The notes below the pieces were generated by a model that was not told the origin of the DNA, did not search any database, and saw only the letters and a list, made by a program, of their open reading frames with translations. Below, in pieces: positions 43,284 to 52,285 of a stretch of 64,000 bases of DNA (position 1 is the first letter of the stretch; the number at the start of each line of letters is the position of its first letter). The stretch is from Sva-07 sp963715825 (GTDB lineage: Bacteria > Actinomycetota > Acidimicrobiia > Acidimicrobiales > Ilumatobacteraceae). Location of the stretch: assembly GCA_963715825.1 (NCBI GenBank), contig CAVQSI010000002.1, positions 186,001 through 250,000 on the forward strand, read 5' to 3'. The position numbers were made by a program, and so were the translations under genes.

Positions 43284-44048
43284 TCAGCGGCCGAGGAAGG
43301 CGCGGACGGTGTCGGTGACCACGAAGGCGAACACGTCGGCGCCGTCGGAGGTGGGATGCACGCCGTCGCCGGTGAGCACGCCGTCGCTCGTGGCGAACGC
43401 GGTCCACGGGGCGATGATGCTGTCGCCGCGCCGGTCGACGCGGTCGCGGACGATCGCATTGAGCTCGGCCGCCGCCTCGGGACGGTCGCGGAAATAGGTG
43501 TCGACCCACACGAGCGCGGCGTCGTCGGGGACGGCGGCGAGCACCTCGTTGACGGCCGCAGCGACTTCGTCGGGGCTGGCGTACTGGCCGACGTCGTTCG
43601 TGCCGAGCGCAACGACCCACACCTCGTCGGTGTGGTCGCCGTCGCCGTTGTCGGCCAGGAATCCTGCGATCGACGCTCCGCTCGCGTTCTCCGGCGACGA
43701 GACCGCGATCCGCTTGCCGTTCTCGGCCTCGATCAGATGGTCGAGGCCGAGCAGTCCGTACCGCTCGTCGAGCGCGGGCATCGCTCCCTTGGTGATCGAG
43801 TCGCCGATCATCACGACCGTGTCGATGCCCGACGCTGCGTCGGCGATCCCGTTGGCCGCCCCGCTGATCGCGGCGGGGTCACCGGTCACGTCGATTGCCG
43901 GCGGCGGCACGTCGGCGCCGTTGGCGGTGCTTCCGGTCTGGTCGGCGAAACAGCCGGTCAGCGCAACGAGCGCGACCATCGCGCCGACGACCGCGGAGCG
44001 ACGGGTCGACGCTGCTGCCGACGACCTGCCTGATCGGGGGGATCTCAC
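43284..44048 (-). CDS. Secreted SGNH/GDSL hydrolase lipoprotein
   Basis: This 254-aa protein has a signal peptide and lipobox (AVVGAMVALVALTGC). The four SGNH blocks are VVMIGDSITKG (Ser nucleophile), a Gly block near ASGASIAGF, VVALGTNDVGQY (Asn) and TGDGVHPTSDGADVF (Asp-His). It should be an exported esterase, lipase or acyl-carbohydrate deacetylase anchored in the membrane. The GTG at 44048 gives a short Arg/Ser-rich n-region followed by the hydrophobic core. It is transcribed from the same strand as the amidohydrolase 37 bp upstream. Confidence 0.85.
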   Translation of the reverse strand: MRSPRSGRSSAAASTRRSAVVGAMVALVALTGCFADQTGSTANGADVPPPAIDVTGDPAAISGAANGIADAASGIDTVVMIGDSITKGAMPALDERYGLLGLDHLIEAENGKRIAVSSPENASGASIAGFLADNGDGDHTDEVWVVALGTNDVGQYASPDEVAAAVNEVLAAVPDDAALVWVDTYFRDRPEAAAELNAIVRDRVDRRGDSIIAPWTAFATSDGVLTGDGVHPTSDGADVFAFVVTDTVRAFLGR

Positions 44049-44085
44049 GAACGACAGTCTGGTCAGTCGAGCACCGTCGATGGTG

Positions 44086-45468
44086 TCACCCCGCCTGGAT
44101 GCGCCGGGCGAACCGGTCGTGGGCAATCAGCATCTCGTCGACGCGCGGCGAGACGAGGTGGCCGTCACGCACGACCGGCTGTCCCGCCACCACCGTGTGG
44201 CGGGTGGCGACGGGTCCGCATCGCAGCCAGGCTTCGACCGGGTCGGCGACCGCGCCGGCGAACGACGGGCCCGTCAGCGGCCACACGGCGACGTCGCCGA
44301 CGGCACCGACGGTGAGCGATCCGATCTCGCCGAGTCGGCCGAGACAGCCGGCCCCGCCGATCGTCGCCATCTCCAGCGCCATCCGAGCCGTGCCGGCAGC
44401 GGCACCGTCGCGCAGTTTCGCGAGCAGCATTGCCTGGCGCGCCTCCAGCCAGAGCGACGCAGCGTCGGCCGACGACGAGCCGTCGACACCGAGACCGACG
44501 TGGACGCCAGCGGCTCGCAGTTCGACCACCGGCGCGATGCCCGACGACAGGATCATGTTGCTCGACGGGCAGTGCGCGGCCCCGACGCCGGCGGCGCCGA
44601 GACGTCGTATCTCGTCGTGATCGGGCATCACACAGTGCGCTACCCACGTACGGTCGGTGCACCACCCGGTCCGTTCGAGGTACTCCATCGGGCGGCAGCC
44701 GAACGTGGCCAGGCTGAACTCGTCGTCCTCGGCGTTCTCGGCGAAGTGGGTGTGCAACCTGACGTCGAGCCGCGCCGCGAGTTCAGCCGTGCGCACCATC
44801 AGGTCCTCGGTGACACTGAACGGTGAGCACGGCGCCAGCGCAATGCGGGTCATCGCACCGAACGAGCGGTCGTGGTGACGCTGCACAGCGTCCTCGCACG
44901 CGGCGAGGATGTCGTCGTCGTCGGCCACCACGTCGTCAGGCGGCAGGCCGCCGTCCTTCTCCGACAGCGACATCGAGCCGCGGGTGGGGTGAAATCGGAC
45001 GCCGAGATCGCGAGCGGCGTCGATCTCGGCCGTCAGCAGGTCGCCGGCACCGTGCGGGTGCAGGTAGAGATGGTCGGACGAAGTCGTGCAGCCGGCCAGT
45101 GCCAGTTCGGCCAGACCGACCCAGGCGGACACGTGGACCGATTCGGTGTCGAGGCCCCGCCACAGCGGATACAGCGACTGCAGCCACCCGAACAGCGGCT
45201 TGTCGGTCATCGGGGGGAACGCACGCGTGAGGTTCTGGTAGAGGTGATGATGTGCGTTGACGAGACCGGGTGTCACCAGGCAGTCGGTGGCGTCGAGCAC
45301 CGTCGCCGCAGCGGGCGGTCGACCGGTCCCGATGCCGCTGACGACGCCGTCGTCGATCGCCACCCAACCCCCGTCGAGTTCGCGCCGAGCGTCGTCGACG
45401 GTGGCGACGCAGCGGGCGTTGGCGATGACGAGATCCGCAACCGATGTGTCGGCGGGCGTGCTGGTCAT
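44086..45468 (-). CDS. Amidohydrolase, 8-oxoguanine deaminase-like
   Basis: This 460-aa metal-dependent deaminase of the ATZ/TRZ family has the first metal site PGLVNAHHHLYQNLTRAFPP, His in LHTHFAENAEDDEF, VAHCVMPDHDEI, VGAAHCPSSNMILSSGIAPV and the metal Asp in VGLGVDGSSSADAASLW. The NAHHHLYQNLTRA block is typical of 8-oxoguanine deaminases and of hydroxyatrazine-type enzymes, so purine salvage or repair of oxidised guanine is likely. It overlaps the upstream PLP-decarboxylase gene by 4 bp (ATGA). Confidence 0.85.
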   Translation of the reverse strand: MTSTPADTSVADLVIANARCVATVDDARRELDGGWVAIDDGVVSGIGTGRPPAAATVLDATDCLVTPGLVNAHHHLYQNLTRAFPPMTDKPLFGWLQSLYPLWRGLDTESVHVSAWVGLAELALAGCTTSSDHLYLHPHGAGDLLTAEIDAARDLGVRFHPTRGSMSLSEKDGGLPPDDVVADDDDILAACEDAVQRHHDRSFGAMTRIALAPCSPFSVTEDLMVRTAELAARLDVRLHTHFAENAEDDEFSLATFGCRPMEYLERTGWCTDRTWVAHCVMPDHDEIRRLGAAGVGAAHCPSSNMILSSGIAPVVELRAAGVHVGLGVDGSSSADAASLWLEARQAMLLAKLRDGAAAGTARMALEMATIGGAGCLGRLGEIGSLTVGAVGDVAVWPLTGPSFAGAVADPVEAWLRCGPVATRHTVVAGQPVVRDGHLVSPRVDEMLIAHDRFARRIQAG

Positions 45469-46865
45469 GCAGGCTCCTCGGTCGGGGGCTCGAGGAGGGT
45501 CGCGAGGATGCCGGCGAGGTCGTCACCGGTCGTTCGGGGGTTCACGATGCACCAGCGCAAGACCACTTCGCCCTGCCACGTCGTCGGCACGACGAACGAG
45601 CGACCGGCGGCGAGTTCGGCGTCGCTCCACGCCTGGTACTGCTCGGGAGCCCAGCCGATGCGGCGGAAGAGCACGATCGAGAGCTCGGGCTCCATCAGCA
45701 GTTCGGTGACGGGGCAGTCGTCGATCAGACGGGCGGCGGTGCGAGTGACCGAGAGCGTGGTCTCGACGGCATCGGCGTAGGCCGCGGTTCCGTTGGTCGC
45801 GAGGCTGAACCAGAGCGGCAGGCCTCGCGCCCGGCGCGAGAGGTGGTGGGCGTAGTCGCTCGGGTTCCACGGTTCGTCGGCTGCGTCGTCGGCGTGGAGC
45901 ACGTCGAGGTACTCCGCATGCTGGGTGTGCGCGGCGCGGGCAACGGCGGGATCGCGGTACAGCAGCGCACACGAGTCGAACGGTGCGAACAGCCACTTGT
46001 GGGGGTCGACGATGAAGCTGTCGGCCCGCTCGATGCCCGTGAAGCGGTGGCGAACGCTGGACGCCGCGAGGGCCGCGCCGCCGTAGGCGCCGTCGACGTG
46101 GAACCACGTGTCGAGGTCGGCAGCGACGGCCGCCGCCCCCTCGAGGTCGTCGATCACGCCGATGTTGGTGGTGCCGGAGGTGGCGACGACCGCGAAGAGT
46201 CGGGCACGATCGTCGGCGTCGAGCGCCTCGACCGCCGTGCGCAGTGCGCCCTCGCGCATGCGGCCGCGTTCGTCAGCGTGAACGGCGACGACGTCGGCGT
46301 CCATCGCCCGAGCTGCCTGGACGATCGACGAGTGCGCACCTGCGGATGCAACGATCAGTCCGCGGGTGCGGTCGTGGAGTCCGTCGGCTCGATGGCGCCA
46401 CCGCCAGCGGGCGGCGATCAGTGCGCTGAGGTTCCCGGCAGTGCCCCCGCTGACGAACACGCCGCCGGCAGTCGCAGGGAGTCCGGCCAGGTCGGCGATC
46501 CACCGAAGCGCTTCGTTCTCGGCGTGGACGGCGCCGGCTCCTTCGAGCCATGAACCTGCGTACACGCTGGACGCTCCGACGACGAGGTCGAACAGGATCG
46601 AGGACTCGGTCGGGGCGGCCGGCACGAAGGAGAGGAACCGCGGATGGTCCACCGAGATGCAGGCCGGGGCGAGCACCTCTTCGAACACCCGCAGCGCCTC
46701 GATGCCACCGATGCCATCGCTGGTGATCGTGGGGCCGGCCGCATCTTGCAGTTCCCGCGGCGACCTGGGCTGATCGAGCGGTGGCGGGTCGAGCCGCATC
46801 CGGTCGATGGCATACCGGATGACCGCCTCGGTCAGTTGCTCGGTCGCCCGATCATGTGTGTGCAT
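45465..46865 (-). CDS. PLP-dependent group II amino acid decarboxylase
   Basis: This 466-aa protein is similar to aromatic L-amino acid/DOPA and related decarboxylases. Features are DHPRFLSFVPAAPTESSILF, GVFVSGGTAGNLSALIAA, VVATSGTTNIGVIDDLEG, WFHVDGAYGGAALAAS and SFIVDPHKWLFAPFDSCAL, where the Lys of DPHKW binds PLP. The amine product cannot be told from sequence. The ATG at 46865 is preferred to one 33 bp upstream. The stop overlaps the amidohydrolase start, so the two enzymes are co-translated and perhaps in one degradative route. Confidence 0.85.
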   Translation of the reverse strand: MHTHDRATEQLTEAVIRYAIDRMRLDPPPLDQPRSPRELQDAAGPTITSDGIGGIEALRVFEEVLAPACISVDHPRFLSFVPAAPTESSILFDLVVGASSVYAGSWLEGAGAVHAENEALRWIADLAGLPATAGGVFVSGGTAGNLSALIAARWRWRHRADGLHDRTRGLIVASAGAHSSIVQAARAMDADVVAVHADERGRMREGALRTAVEALDADDRARLFAVVATSGTTNIGVIDDLEGAAAVAADLDTWFHVDGAYGGAALAASSVRHRFTGIERADSFIVDPHKWLFAPFDSCALLYRDPAVARAAHTQHAEYLDVLHADDAADEPWNPSDYAHHLSRRARGLPLWFSLATNGTAAYADAVETTLSVTRTAARLIDDCPVTELLMEPELSIVLFRRIGWAPEQYQAWSDAELAAGRSFVVPTTWQGEVVLRWCIVNPRTTGDDLAGILATLLEPPTEEPA

Positions 46866-46912
46866 TGCGCCAGTGTGCCCGAGGTTCGCGGTGTGCACGG
46901 CACATCGGAACG

Positions 46913-47068
46913 TCAGTCGGGGAGATCGAGGAGTTCGTTGTCCTTGAAACGGTGACGACCGTCTCGGTAGAACACCTCACCGATGATCGCCGAAGCGACC
47001 GCACCGGCCATGATCACGAGGACCGGGATCAGGAGCAGGACGATCACGATGGCGATGGCGCCGGGCAT
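46913..47068 (-). CDS. 51-aa single-span membrane protein
   Basis: On the minus strand from an ATG at 47068 a 51-codon frame reads PGAIAIVIVLLLIPVLVIM, then AGAVASAIIGEVFYRDGRH, and ends FKDNELLDLPD. This is a clear membrane helix followed by a charged tail with good codon bias. It starts 4 bp after the tag stop on the same strand. Similar short proteins are common in actinobacteria but have no known function. The stop is at 46913-46915. Confidence 0.7.
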   Translation of the reverse strand: MPGAIAIVIVLLLIPVLVIMAGAVASAIIGEVFYRDGRHRFKDNELLDLPD

Positions 47069-47072
47069 GTCG

Positions 47073-47657
47073 TCAGGTTAGCGCTGCGCACTCGTGGTGA
47101 CGAAAGCAGGTCACGATGTGGTCGTTGACCATGCCGGTCGCCTGCATGAGGGCGTAGCAGATGGTCGGGCCGACGAAGCTGAACCCGCGGCGTTTGAGGT
47201 CCTGGCTCATCGCCTCGGACCGGTCGGTCGTCGCGGGAACCGCTGCCATGTCGGGCCACGTGTTCTGGATCACGGCGCCACCGGTGAAGCTCCACAGATA
47301 CTGCACCGGGTCGTCGAGCTCCAGCCAGGCCCGTGCGTTGCGGATCGATGCCGCGACCTTGGCCCGGTTGCGCACGATGCCCTCGTCGGCGAGCAGGCGC
47401 ACCGTGTCATCGTCGCCGTACCGGGCGATCACCTCCGGATCGAATCCGTCGTAGGCCCGGCGATAACCGTCGAGCTTGCGCAGGATCGTCGACCAGGACA
47501 GGCCGGCCTGTGCGCCTTCCAGGATCAGGAATTCGAACAGCACCTGCGGGTCGTACTGGGGAACACCCCAGACCTCGTCGTGATAGCGCAGGTAGGCGTC
47601 ACCGATCTGCGGGCCGCCGGTGAGTGCCCAGTCGCAGCGAACGGGCGGTTCGCTCAC
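47073..47657 (-). CDS. tag: DNA-3-methyladenine glycosylase I
   Basis: This 194-aa base-excision repair enzyme removes 3-methyladenine. Conserved: YLRYHDEVWGVPQYD, EFLILEGAQAGLSWSTIL, FDPEVIARYGDDDTVRLLAD, IVRNRAKVAASIRNARA, LKRRGFSFVGPTICYALMQA and NDHIVTCFRH. The zinc-binding Cys near the N-terminus (VRCDWAL) and the C-terminal His/Cys (CFRHHEC) are in place. The GTG start overlaps the ridA stop by 4 bp (GTGA). Confidence 0.93.
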   Translation of the reverse strand: MSEPPVRCDWALTGGPQIGDAYLRYHDEVWGVPQYDPQVLFEFLILEGAQAGLSWSTILRKLDGYRRAYDGFDPEVIARYGDDDTVRLLADEGIVRNRAKVAASIRNARAWLELDDPVQYLWSFTGGAVIQNTWPDMAAVPATTDRSEAMSQDLKRRGFSFVGPTICYALMQATGMVNDHIVTCFRHHECAALT

Positions 47658-48007
47658 CCCTGCGGGACGTAGGCCCAGGCTTCGACCTCGACGAGGAAGT
47701 TGCCGGGCAGCGCCGCGACGCCGACCGTCGAGCGCGCCGGGCGGTGCGACCCGAACGCCTCCGCGTAGGCCTCGTTGAACGTGGCGAAGTTCTCCATGTC
47801 GGTGAGAAAGCAGGTCGTCTTGACCACATCGTTCAGCGACGCTCCGACGGTTGCCAACTGGGCAGCGACGTTCTGCATGGTCTGCGTCGTCTCGGCGGAC
47901 ACGCCGCCGTCGACCTTGACGCCGTCGCGCATTCCCCCCTGACCGGACACGATGACGAAGTCCCCGGCGCGAACGACGGGGGTGTAGGGGCCCAGCGGTT
48001 TGCTCAT
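47654..48007 (-). CDS. ridA: RidA-family enamine/imine deaminase
   Basis: This 117-aa trimeric protein clears reactive enamines made by PLP enzymes. Seen: GPYTPVVRAGDFVIVSGQGG, TTQTMQNVAAQLATVGASL, VVKTTCFLTDMENFATFNEA and HRPARSTVGVAALPGNFLVE. The key Arg is in RPARSTV and the Glu in VEVEAWAY. The start at 48007 (MSKPLGPYTP) is chosen over 21 bp upstream because it fits the family. It is followed by tag with a GTGA overlap. Confidence 0.88.
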   Translation of the reverse strand: MSKPLGPYTPVVRAGDFVIVSGQGGMRDGVKVDGGVSAETTQTMQNVAAQLATVGASLNDVVKTTCFLTDMENFATFNEAYAEAFGSHRPARSTVGVAALPGNFLVEVEAWAYVPQG

Positions 48008-48101
48008 GGCGCTGCAACCTACTGCCACACGGCCCGACGTGCCAGCGCCGCGGCGGGGCCGCCGGGGCCGCCGGGAATCCAGGCGTTATCGTCGATGTCG
48101 C

Positions 48102-49049
48102 ATGGACGTCGCCCCGGACACCGAACCCTTACCCACCGATCCCTCCGACACCGGGCCCCTGCGGGTCTCACGCCGCTTGCTGCTGGGAGGCGCCGCTGCG
48201 AGTGCGTTCCTGGTCGCCTGCGGATCGTCCGACGGTGACGCCGGAACCTCAGGCGACACCGGTGATGCGCCGGACGGTGCTGCCACCGGGATCCCGTTCG
48301 GCACCTACGTGGTGGCGCAGCGATTCCCGCAGGACGTCCAGGAGTCGGGACTCCAGCGCCTGCCGATCAGCCTCGCGACCGCCGACGGTCGCCTCGTGTC
48401 CGACGGCCCGGACACGTTGAGCGCCACGGTCGACGACGCCGACGGCAACCCGCTCGGCCTCGAGCTCTCGACGGTGCGCCGCGATCTCGAGTCGGGCGCG
48501 TACTACAGCTTCCGGGTTCCGATCGAGACCCCGGGCATCTACTTCCTCATCGTCGAGGGTGGTCCCGAAGGCGGCGCTGCGTTCCAGGTGATGGAGCCCG
48601 GTTCGGTCGCAGTCCCCGGCCCTGGCGATCCGATGCCACCGTTCGACACGCCGACCGTCGACGACGAACGCGGGGTCGACCCGCTCTGCACTCGCGAGCC
48701 CGAACCGTGTCCGTTCCACGACGTCACGCTCACCGATGCGTTGCTGTCGGGCAAACCGGTCGTCTACCTCGTCGGCACGCCGGCGTTCTGCCAGACCGGA
48801 ACGTGTGCTCCGGCGCTCGATTCGATGATCGACGTCCAGGACCGCTTCGGTGACTCGTTCACCTGGGTCCACTCCGAGGTCTACACCGACAACACGGCGA
48901 CCACGCCGGCGCCGGCGGTCGAGGCCGCCAACCTCACGTTCGAGCCGTCGCTGTTCGTCATCGCTCCCGATGGCAACGTGATCGAGCGTCTCGACGCCCT
49001 CTGGGACGAGACCGAACTCGTCGAGGTGCTCGACCGCGCACTGGCCTGA
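48102..49049 (+). CDS. Exported lipoprotein with thioredoxin-like domain
   Basis: This 315-aa protein has an N-terminal signal with a twin-arginine-like start (SRRLLLGGAAASAFLVACG), with the lipidated Cys near residue 40. Next is a beta-sandwich-like region (about 65-165; RLPISLATADGRLVSDGP). The C-terminal ~120 residues look thioredoxin-like: VVYLVGTPAFCQTGTCAPAL has a CxxxxC pair, followed by FGDSFTWVHSEVY and FEPSLFVIAPDGNVIERL. It may act in envelope thiol chemistry. The ATG at 48102 is the only good start; the 94-bp gap to ridA is divergent. Confidence 0.75.
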   Translation: MDVAPDTEPLPTDPSDTGPLRVSRRLLLGGAAASAFLVACGSSDGDAGTSGDTGDAPDGAATGIPFGTYVVAQRFPQDVQESGLQRLPISLATADGRLVSDGPDTLSATVDDADGNPLGLELSTVRRDLESGAYYSFRVPIETPGIYFLIVEGGPEGGAAFQVMEPGSVAVPGPGDPMPPFDTPTVDDERGVDPLCTREPEPCPFHDVTLTDALLSGKPVVYLVGTPAFCQTGTCAPALDSMIDVQDRFGDSFTWVHSEVYTDNTATTPAPAVEAANLTFEPSLFVIAPDGNVIERLDALWDETELVEVLDRALA

Positions 49050-49096
49050 AATCGGCCGGGCGGTCGATGACCGTCAGATCAGCAGCGGCCAGCGGC

Positions 49097-49426
49097 TCAG
49101 GAGAAGCTGGAGCCGCAGCCGCAGGTGCGCGATGCGTTGGGGTTCGTGATGGCGAACCCGGACTGGTCGAGGCCGTCCTTGTAGTCGAGGGTGGCTCCTT
49201 CGAGCAGCTGTGCCGAGGCCGGGTCGACGACGACCTTGACGGTGCCGTCGTCGCCGTAGGTGGCCTGATTGTCGTCGGCGGCGATGTCGCCGTCGAAGAA
49301 CATCTCGTAGGAGAAGCCGCTGCAGCCACCGGGGCGGACAGCGACGCGCAGTGCCAGATCTTCGGCACCCTCGTCGGCGAGCAGCTGTCGGACCTTGACG
49401 GCGGCGGAATCGGTGAGCGTGATCAT
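49097..49426 (-). CDS. erpA: Fe-S cluster insertion protein, IscA/ErpA type
   Basis: This 109-aa A-type carrier passes Fe-S clusters to targets. It has ITLTDSAAVKVRQLLADEGA and then the three conserved cysteines: one in RPGGCSGFSYEMFFD and two in the tail RTCGCGSSFS. The start at 49426 (MITLTD, with AGGAGG 7 nt upstream) is clear. It lies 31 bp after a SufR-like regulator gene on the same strand and across from mrp, a Fe-S carrier. The group may be co-regulated. Confidence 0.92.
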   Translation of the reverse strand: MITLTDSAAVKVRQLLADEGAEDLALRVAVRPGGCSGFSYEMFFDGDIAADDNQATYGDDGTVKVVVDPASAQLLEGATLDYKDGLDQSGFAITNPNASRTCGCGSSFS

Positions 49427-49457
49427 TCGGGGACCTCCTGGTTGCAGTTCGTTCAAT

Positions 49458-50162
49458 TTAGCGGGAAGCGACGGTCACACGACACGGCGTGCGACTGATG
49501 AGCGTGCAGAACTCGTCGACCTCGCCGTCGCCCATGTGCGCGACGAAGCCGGCGACGAGCCCGCGATGGAGCCCACAGACGAGTTCGGGATGAGCTTCGG
49601 CGAGTTCGGCGAACGGGCAGTGACCGAATGCCACCACGGCAGCGTCGGGGTCGTCGGCGACGCCGGTGACGATCGGGTCGAAGCCCAACCGGTCGAGATC
49701 GGTCACCAACGCTTCGAGCGTGGACGGTGCCCGGGTGAACGGCTCGGCGCGGACGGCGCCCTCGACGCGCCCCACCGCCTCGGCATCGTCGGCGCTCGCC
49801 TGGAGGCGCGTCGCCATCGCCAACACCATGCGGGCGAGGACCGGCATCGTCGGCGGCTCGAAGCCGAGCGAGGGCGCATTCGCCGCGATCGAGTAGCGGT
49901 GTTGTGGGCGGCCGACGTCGCCGCGGCCGCCGACCTCGACGTCGAGCAGACCGGCTTCGCGCATCCGTTCGAGGTGAGGGCGCACCGTGTTGGGGTGCAG
50001 GTCGAGCGACTCGGAGATGTCGGCCGTGGCCAGCGGGCGCGCGGAGCGTGCGAGTTCGAGGTAGATCGCGTAGCGCGTGTTGTCGCCGAGCGCTTTGAGC
50101 AGGTCGAGTTGCGGCGGACCCGCCATCGCCGGCGACGGCGCACTGGTACGTTCCTGAACCAC
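49458..50162 (-). CDS. SufR-like Fe-S-sensing transcriptional regulator
   Basis: This protein of up to 234 aa has a winged HTH (about 18-75; RYAIYLELARSARPLATADI, then SESLDLHPNTVRPHLERMRE). A C-terminal sensor part has Cys in VVAFGHCPFAELAEAH, PELVCGLHRGLVAGF and DEFCTLI, in the layout that holds an Fe-S cluster in SufR. In cyanobacteria and actinobacteria SufR represses Fe-S assembly when clusters are enough. Genes for erpA (same strand) and mrp (divergent, 31 bp) are likely targets. A second ATG at 50126 is an alternative start. Confidence 0.8.
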   Translation of the reverse strand: MVQERTSAPSPAMAGPPQLDLLKALGDNTRYAIYLELARSARPLATADISESLDLHPNTVRPHLERMREAGLLDVEVGGRGDVGRPQHRYSIAANAPSLGFEPPTMPVLARMVLAMATRLQASADDAEAVGRVEGAVRAEPFTRAPSTLEALVTDLDRLGFDPIVTGVADDPDAAVVAFGHCPFAELAEAHPELVCGLHRGLVAGFVAHMGDGEVDEFCTLISRTPCRVTVASR

Positions 50163-50193
50163 ACAGGGAGATTACACGGTCACGGCCGGTAAA

Positions 50194-51423
50194 ATGCCAG
50201 ACATGCCCGCCGACCCGACTTCCGCACCGAACGGCGCGACGGTTGCGCCACCGACACACGACGAGGTGATGGCGGCGCTCGCCACGGTGATCGACCCGGA
50301 GCTGGGCGCCGACATCGTGTCGCTCGGCATGGTGCCGTCGGTCGACATCACGCCCGACGGGCTGGTGACCGTCGGCGTCAAGCTCACCATCCGCGGCTGT
50401 CCGCTGCGCGCCGAGATCAAACGCGAAGTCGAGGGCAAGGTGTCGGTGCATCCCGGTGTCACCGACGTCAAGATCTCCTGGGGCGAGATGAACGCCGACG
50501 AGCGCACCGAGGTCATGACCAAGGCGCGGTGGAACGCCCGTCAGAACGCGCCCGACACCGAGATCCCGCTGAGCTGCAAGGTGCTGGCGATCGCCAGCGG
50601 CAAGGGCGGCGTCGGCAAGAGCTCGGTCACGGTCAACCTGGCTGCCGCGCTGGCCGGCGCCGGCCACACGGTCGGTGTGCTCGACGCCGACATCTGGGGG
50701 TTCTCGGTACCGCGACTGCTCGGCATCTCCGACCGGATGGAGGCCCGCCAGGTCGAGGGGTCCGACAAGCCCAAGATCGTCCCCAACGAGCGGATCGTCG
50801 GCGACGGCGTGCTCAAGGTGGTGTCGACCGGATTCCTCGTCGAGGAGGACACGGCGCTCATGTGGCGAGGGCTGATGCTCACCAAGGCCGTCGAGCAGTT
50901 CCTGCGTGACGTCCAGTGGGGTCACCTCGACTACCTGTTGATCGACATGCCACCCGGCACCGGCGATGTCCAGATGGGTCTGGCCCGGATGCTGCCGAGC
51001 ACCTCGCTGATCGTGGTCACCACGCCGGCGCTGGCCGCGCAGAAGGTCGCACAACGCGCCGCCGACATGGCGCGACGCAGCTTCCTCGAGGTGATCGGGG
51101 TCATCGAGAACATGAGCGCGTTCACGTGCGACCACGGCGAGTCGTACTCGCTGTTCGGCGAAGGTGGTGGCCGCGCGCTCGCCGAGGCGATCGGTGCGCC
51201 ACTGCTCGGCGAGGTGCCGCTCGAAGCAGCAGTCGCCGCTGGCGGCGACGCCGGCGATCCGGTGTCGCTTGCCGGGACGGGGGCCGCAGCCGATGCATTC
51301 CGTGCGATCGCTGCGTACATCCTCACCGAGATCGCGCCGCCGACGCCGCCCGTCGACGTCGACATGGCCGGCTGCACCGCGCACGACTACGAAGCCATCA
51401 CTCCCGTCTCCCTGTCACGCTGA
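50194..51423 (+). CDS. mrp: Mrp/ApbC-type Fe-S cluster carrier ATPase
   Basis: This 409-aa protein has an N-terminal MIP18/FeS-assembly domain (about 20-100; IDPELGADIVSLGMVPSVDI, LTIRGCPLRAEI). A P-loop ATPase domain follows: LAIASGKGGVGKSSVTVNLA at about 130, DADIWGFSVPRLLG, LLIDMPPGTGDVQMGL and VIGVIENMSAFTCDHGE. In many homologues the last motif holds a CxxC; here only one Cys remains (CDHG), as is common in actinobacteria (mycobacterial Mrp has none). It is divergent from the SufR-like gene. Confidence 0.9.
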   Translation: MPDMPADPTSAPNGATVAPPTHDEVMAALATVIDPELGADIVSLGMVPSVDITPDGLVTVGVKLTIRGCPLRAEIKREVEGKVSVHPGVTDVKISWGEMNADERTEVMTKARWNARQNAPDTEIPLSCKVLAIASGKGGVGKSSVTVNLAAALAGAGHTVGVLDADIWGFSVPRLLGISDRMEARQVEGSDKPKIVPNERIVGDGVLKVVSTGFLVEEDTALMWRGLMLTKAVEQFLRDVQWGHLDYLLIDMPPGTGDVQMGLARMLPSTSLIVVTTPALAAQKVAQRAADMARRSFLEVIGVIENMSAFTCDHGESYSLFGEGGGRALAEAIGAPLLGEVPLEAAVAAGGDAGDPVSLAGTGAAADAFRAIAAYILTEIAPPTPPVDVDMAGCTAHDYEAITPVSLSR

Positions 51424-51427
51424 TCCG

Positions 51428-52264
51428 TCAGACGAGGTCGGCGTAATCGGCGTCGCCGGGCATCGACACACCGGTGATCCGGCCGTCGATGTCGCGACGG
51501 ATCTTGGGCAGCACGCACGGCGGGTTCTCGACGAGCGCTGCAGCGTCGAGCGCGGCGGCGGCCGTCGGGTGCGGCTCGAGGAACCGCAGGTTGACCATCG
51601 TCGGCGGCATCATCATCAGCTCACCGTCGGCCTGCATGCGCAACGCCTCCGACGGGCGCACCCAGAGGCTCTCGACGGTCTCCTTGTCGTCGTGCAACGG
51701 CTCCTGATCGTCCGGCAGCTCCGTCACGAAGAACCGGGTGTCGAACCGGCGCTGCTCGCCGATCGGCGTGATCCAGTGGTCGACGTAGTACGTCGTCGAG
51801 AGGTCGAGCACGAGGTCGTCGCGTCGGCAGAGCTCGACCAGCGACAACGAGCTGTCGTGGATCTCGTGGCGATCTTCGTTGCGCAGCGCGAGCGGACCGC
51901 CGTTGCGAGGTGCAGCCAGCAGCACGCCCGCCTCCTCGAAGCATTCGCGGATCGCGGCCACCCAGTACGCAAGACCACCGTGGTCGATGCCGAGCTGCCG
52001 GCTGGCGGCATCGTCGTCGAGACCGCGACAGAACCGGGCGATGTCGTCGGCGCCGTCGACGCCGTCGACCCGGCCTCCCGGGAACACGAACATCCCGGCG
52101 CCGAACACGGCATTGGCGGTGCGGCGCAGCATGAAGACCTCGATGCCGGGTGCGCCGTCGAGGGCGTCGCGCACCAGCATCACGGTCGCTGCGGGCTTGA
52201 CGGGGACGAGCGCCGGGTCGATCGGGAGGGCAGAGGACGAGGCTGAGGGTTCCGCGTTGTTCAT
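51428..52264 (-). CDS. NUDIX hydrolase (NUDT19/CoA-diphosphatase-like)
   Basis: This 278-aa protein has the split NUDIX pattern FVFPGGRVDGVDGADDIARF followed by YWVAAIRECFEEAGVLLA (REUXEEXGU). The inserted ~30 residues between box halves are typical of NUDT19-like CoA/acyl-CoA hydrolases. A Pro/Thr-rich C-terminus reads MMMPPTMVNLRFLEPH. The ATG is at 52264. It converges on mrp (4-bp gap) and is divergent from an acyl-CoA transferase (21 bp), so CoA metabolism is a likely link. Confidence 0.85.
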   Translation of the reverse strand: MNNAEPSASSSALPIDPALVPVKPAATVMLVRDALDGAPGIEVFMLRRTANAVFGAGMFVFPGGRVDGVDGADDIARFCRGLDDDAASRQLGIDHGGLAYWVAAIRECFEEAGVLLAAPRNGGPLALRNEDRHEIHDSSLSLVELCRRDDLVLDLSTTYYVDHWITPIGEQRRFDTRFFVTELPDDQEPLHDDKETVESLWVRPSEALRMQADGELMMMPPTMVNLRFLEPHPTAAAALDAAALVENPPCVLPKIRRDIDGRITGVSMPGDADYADLV

Positions 52265-52285
52265 ACGGGCCCTACCGTAGAGATC

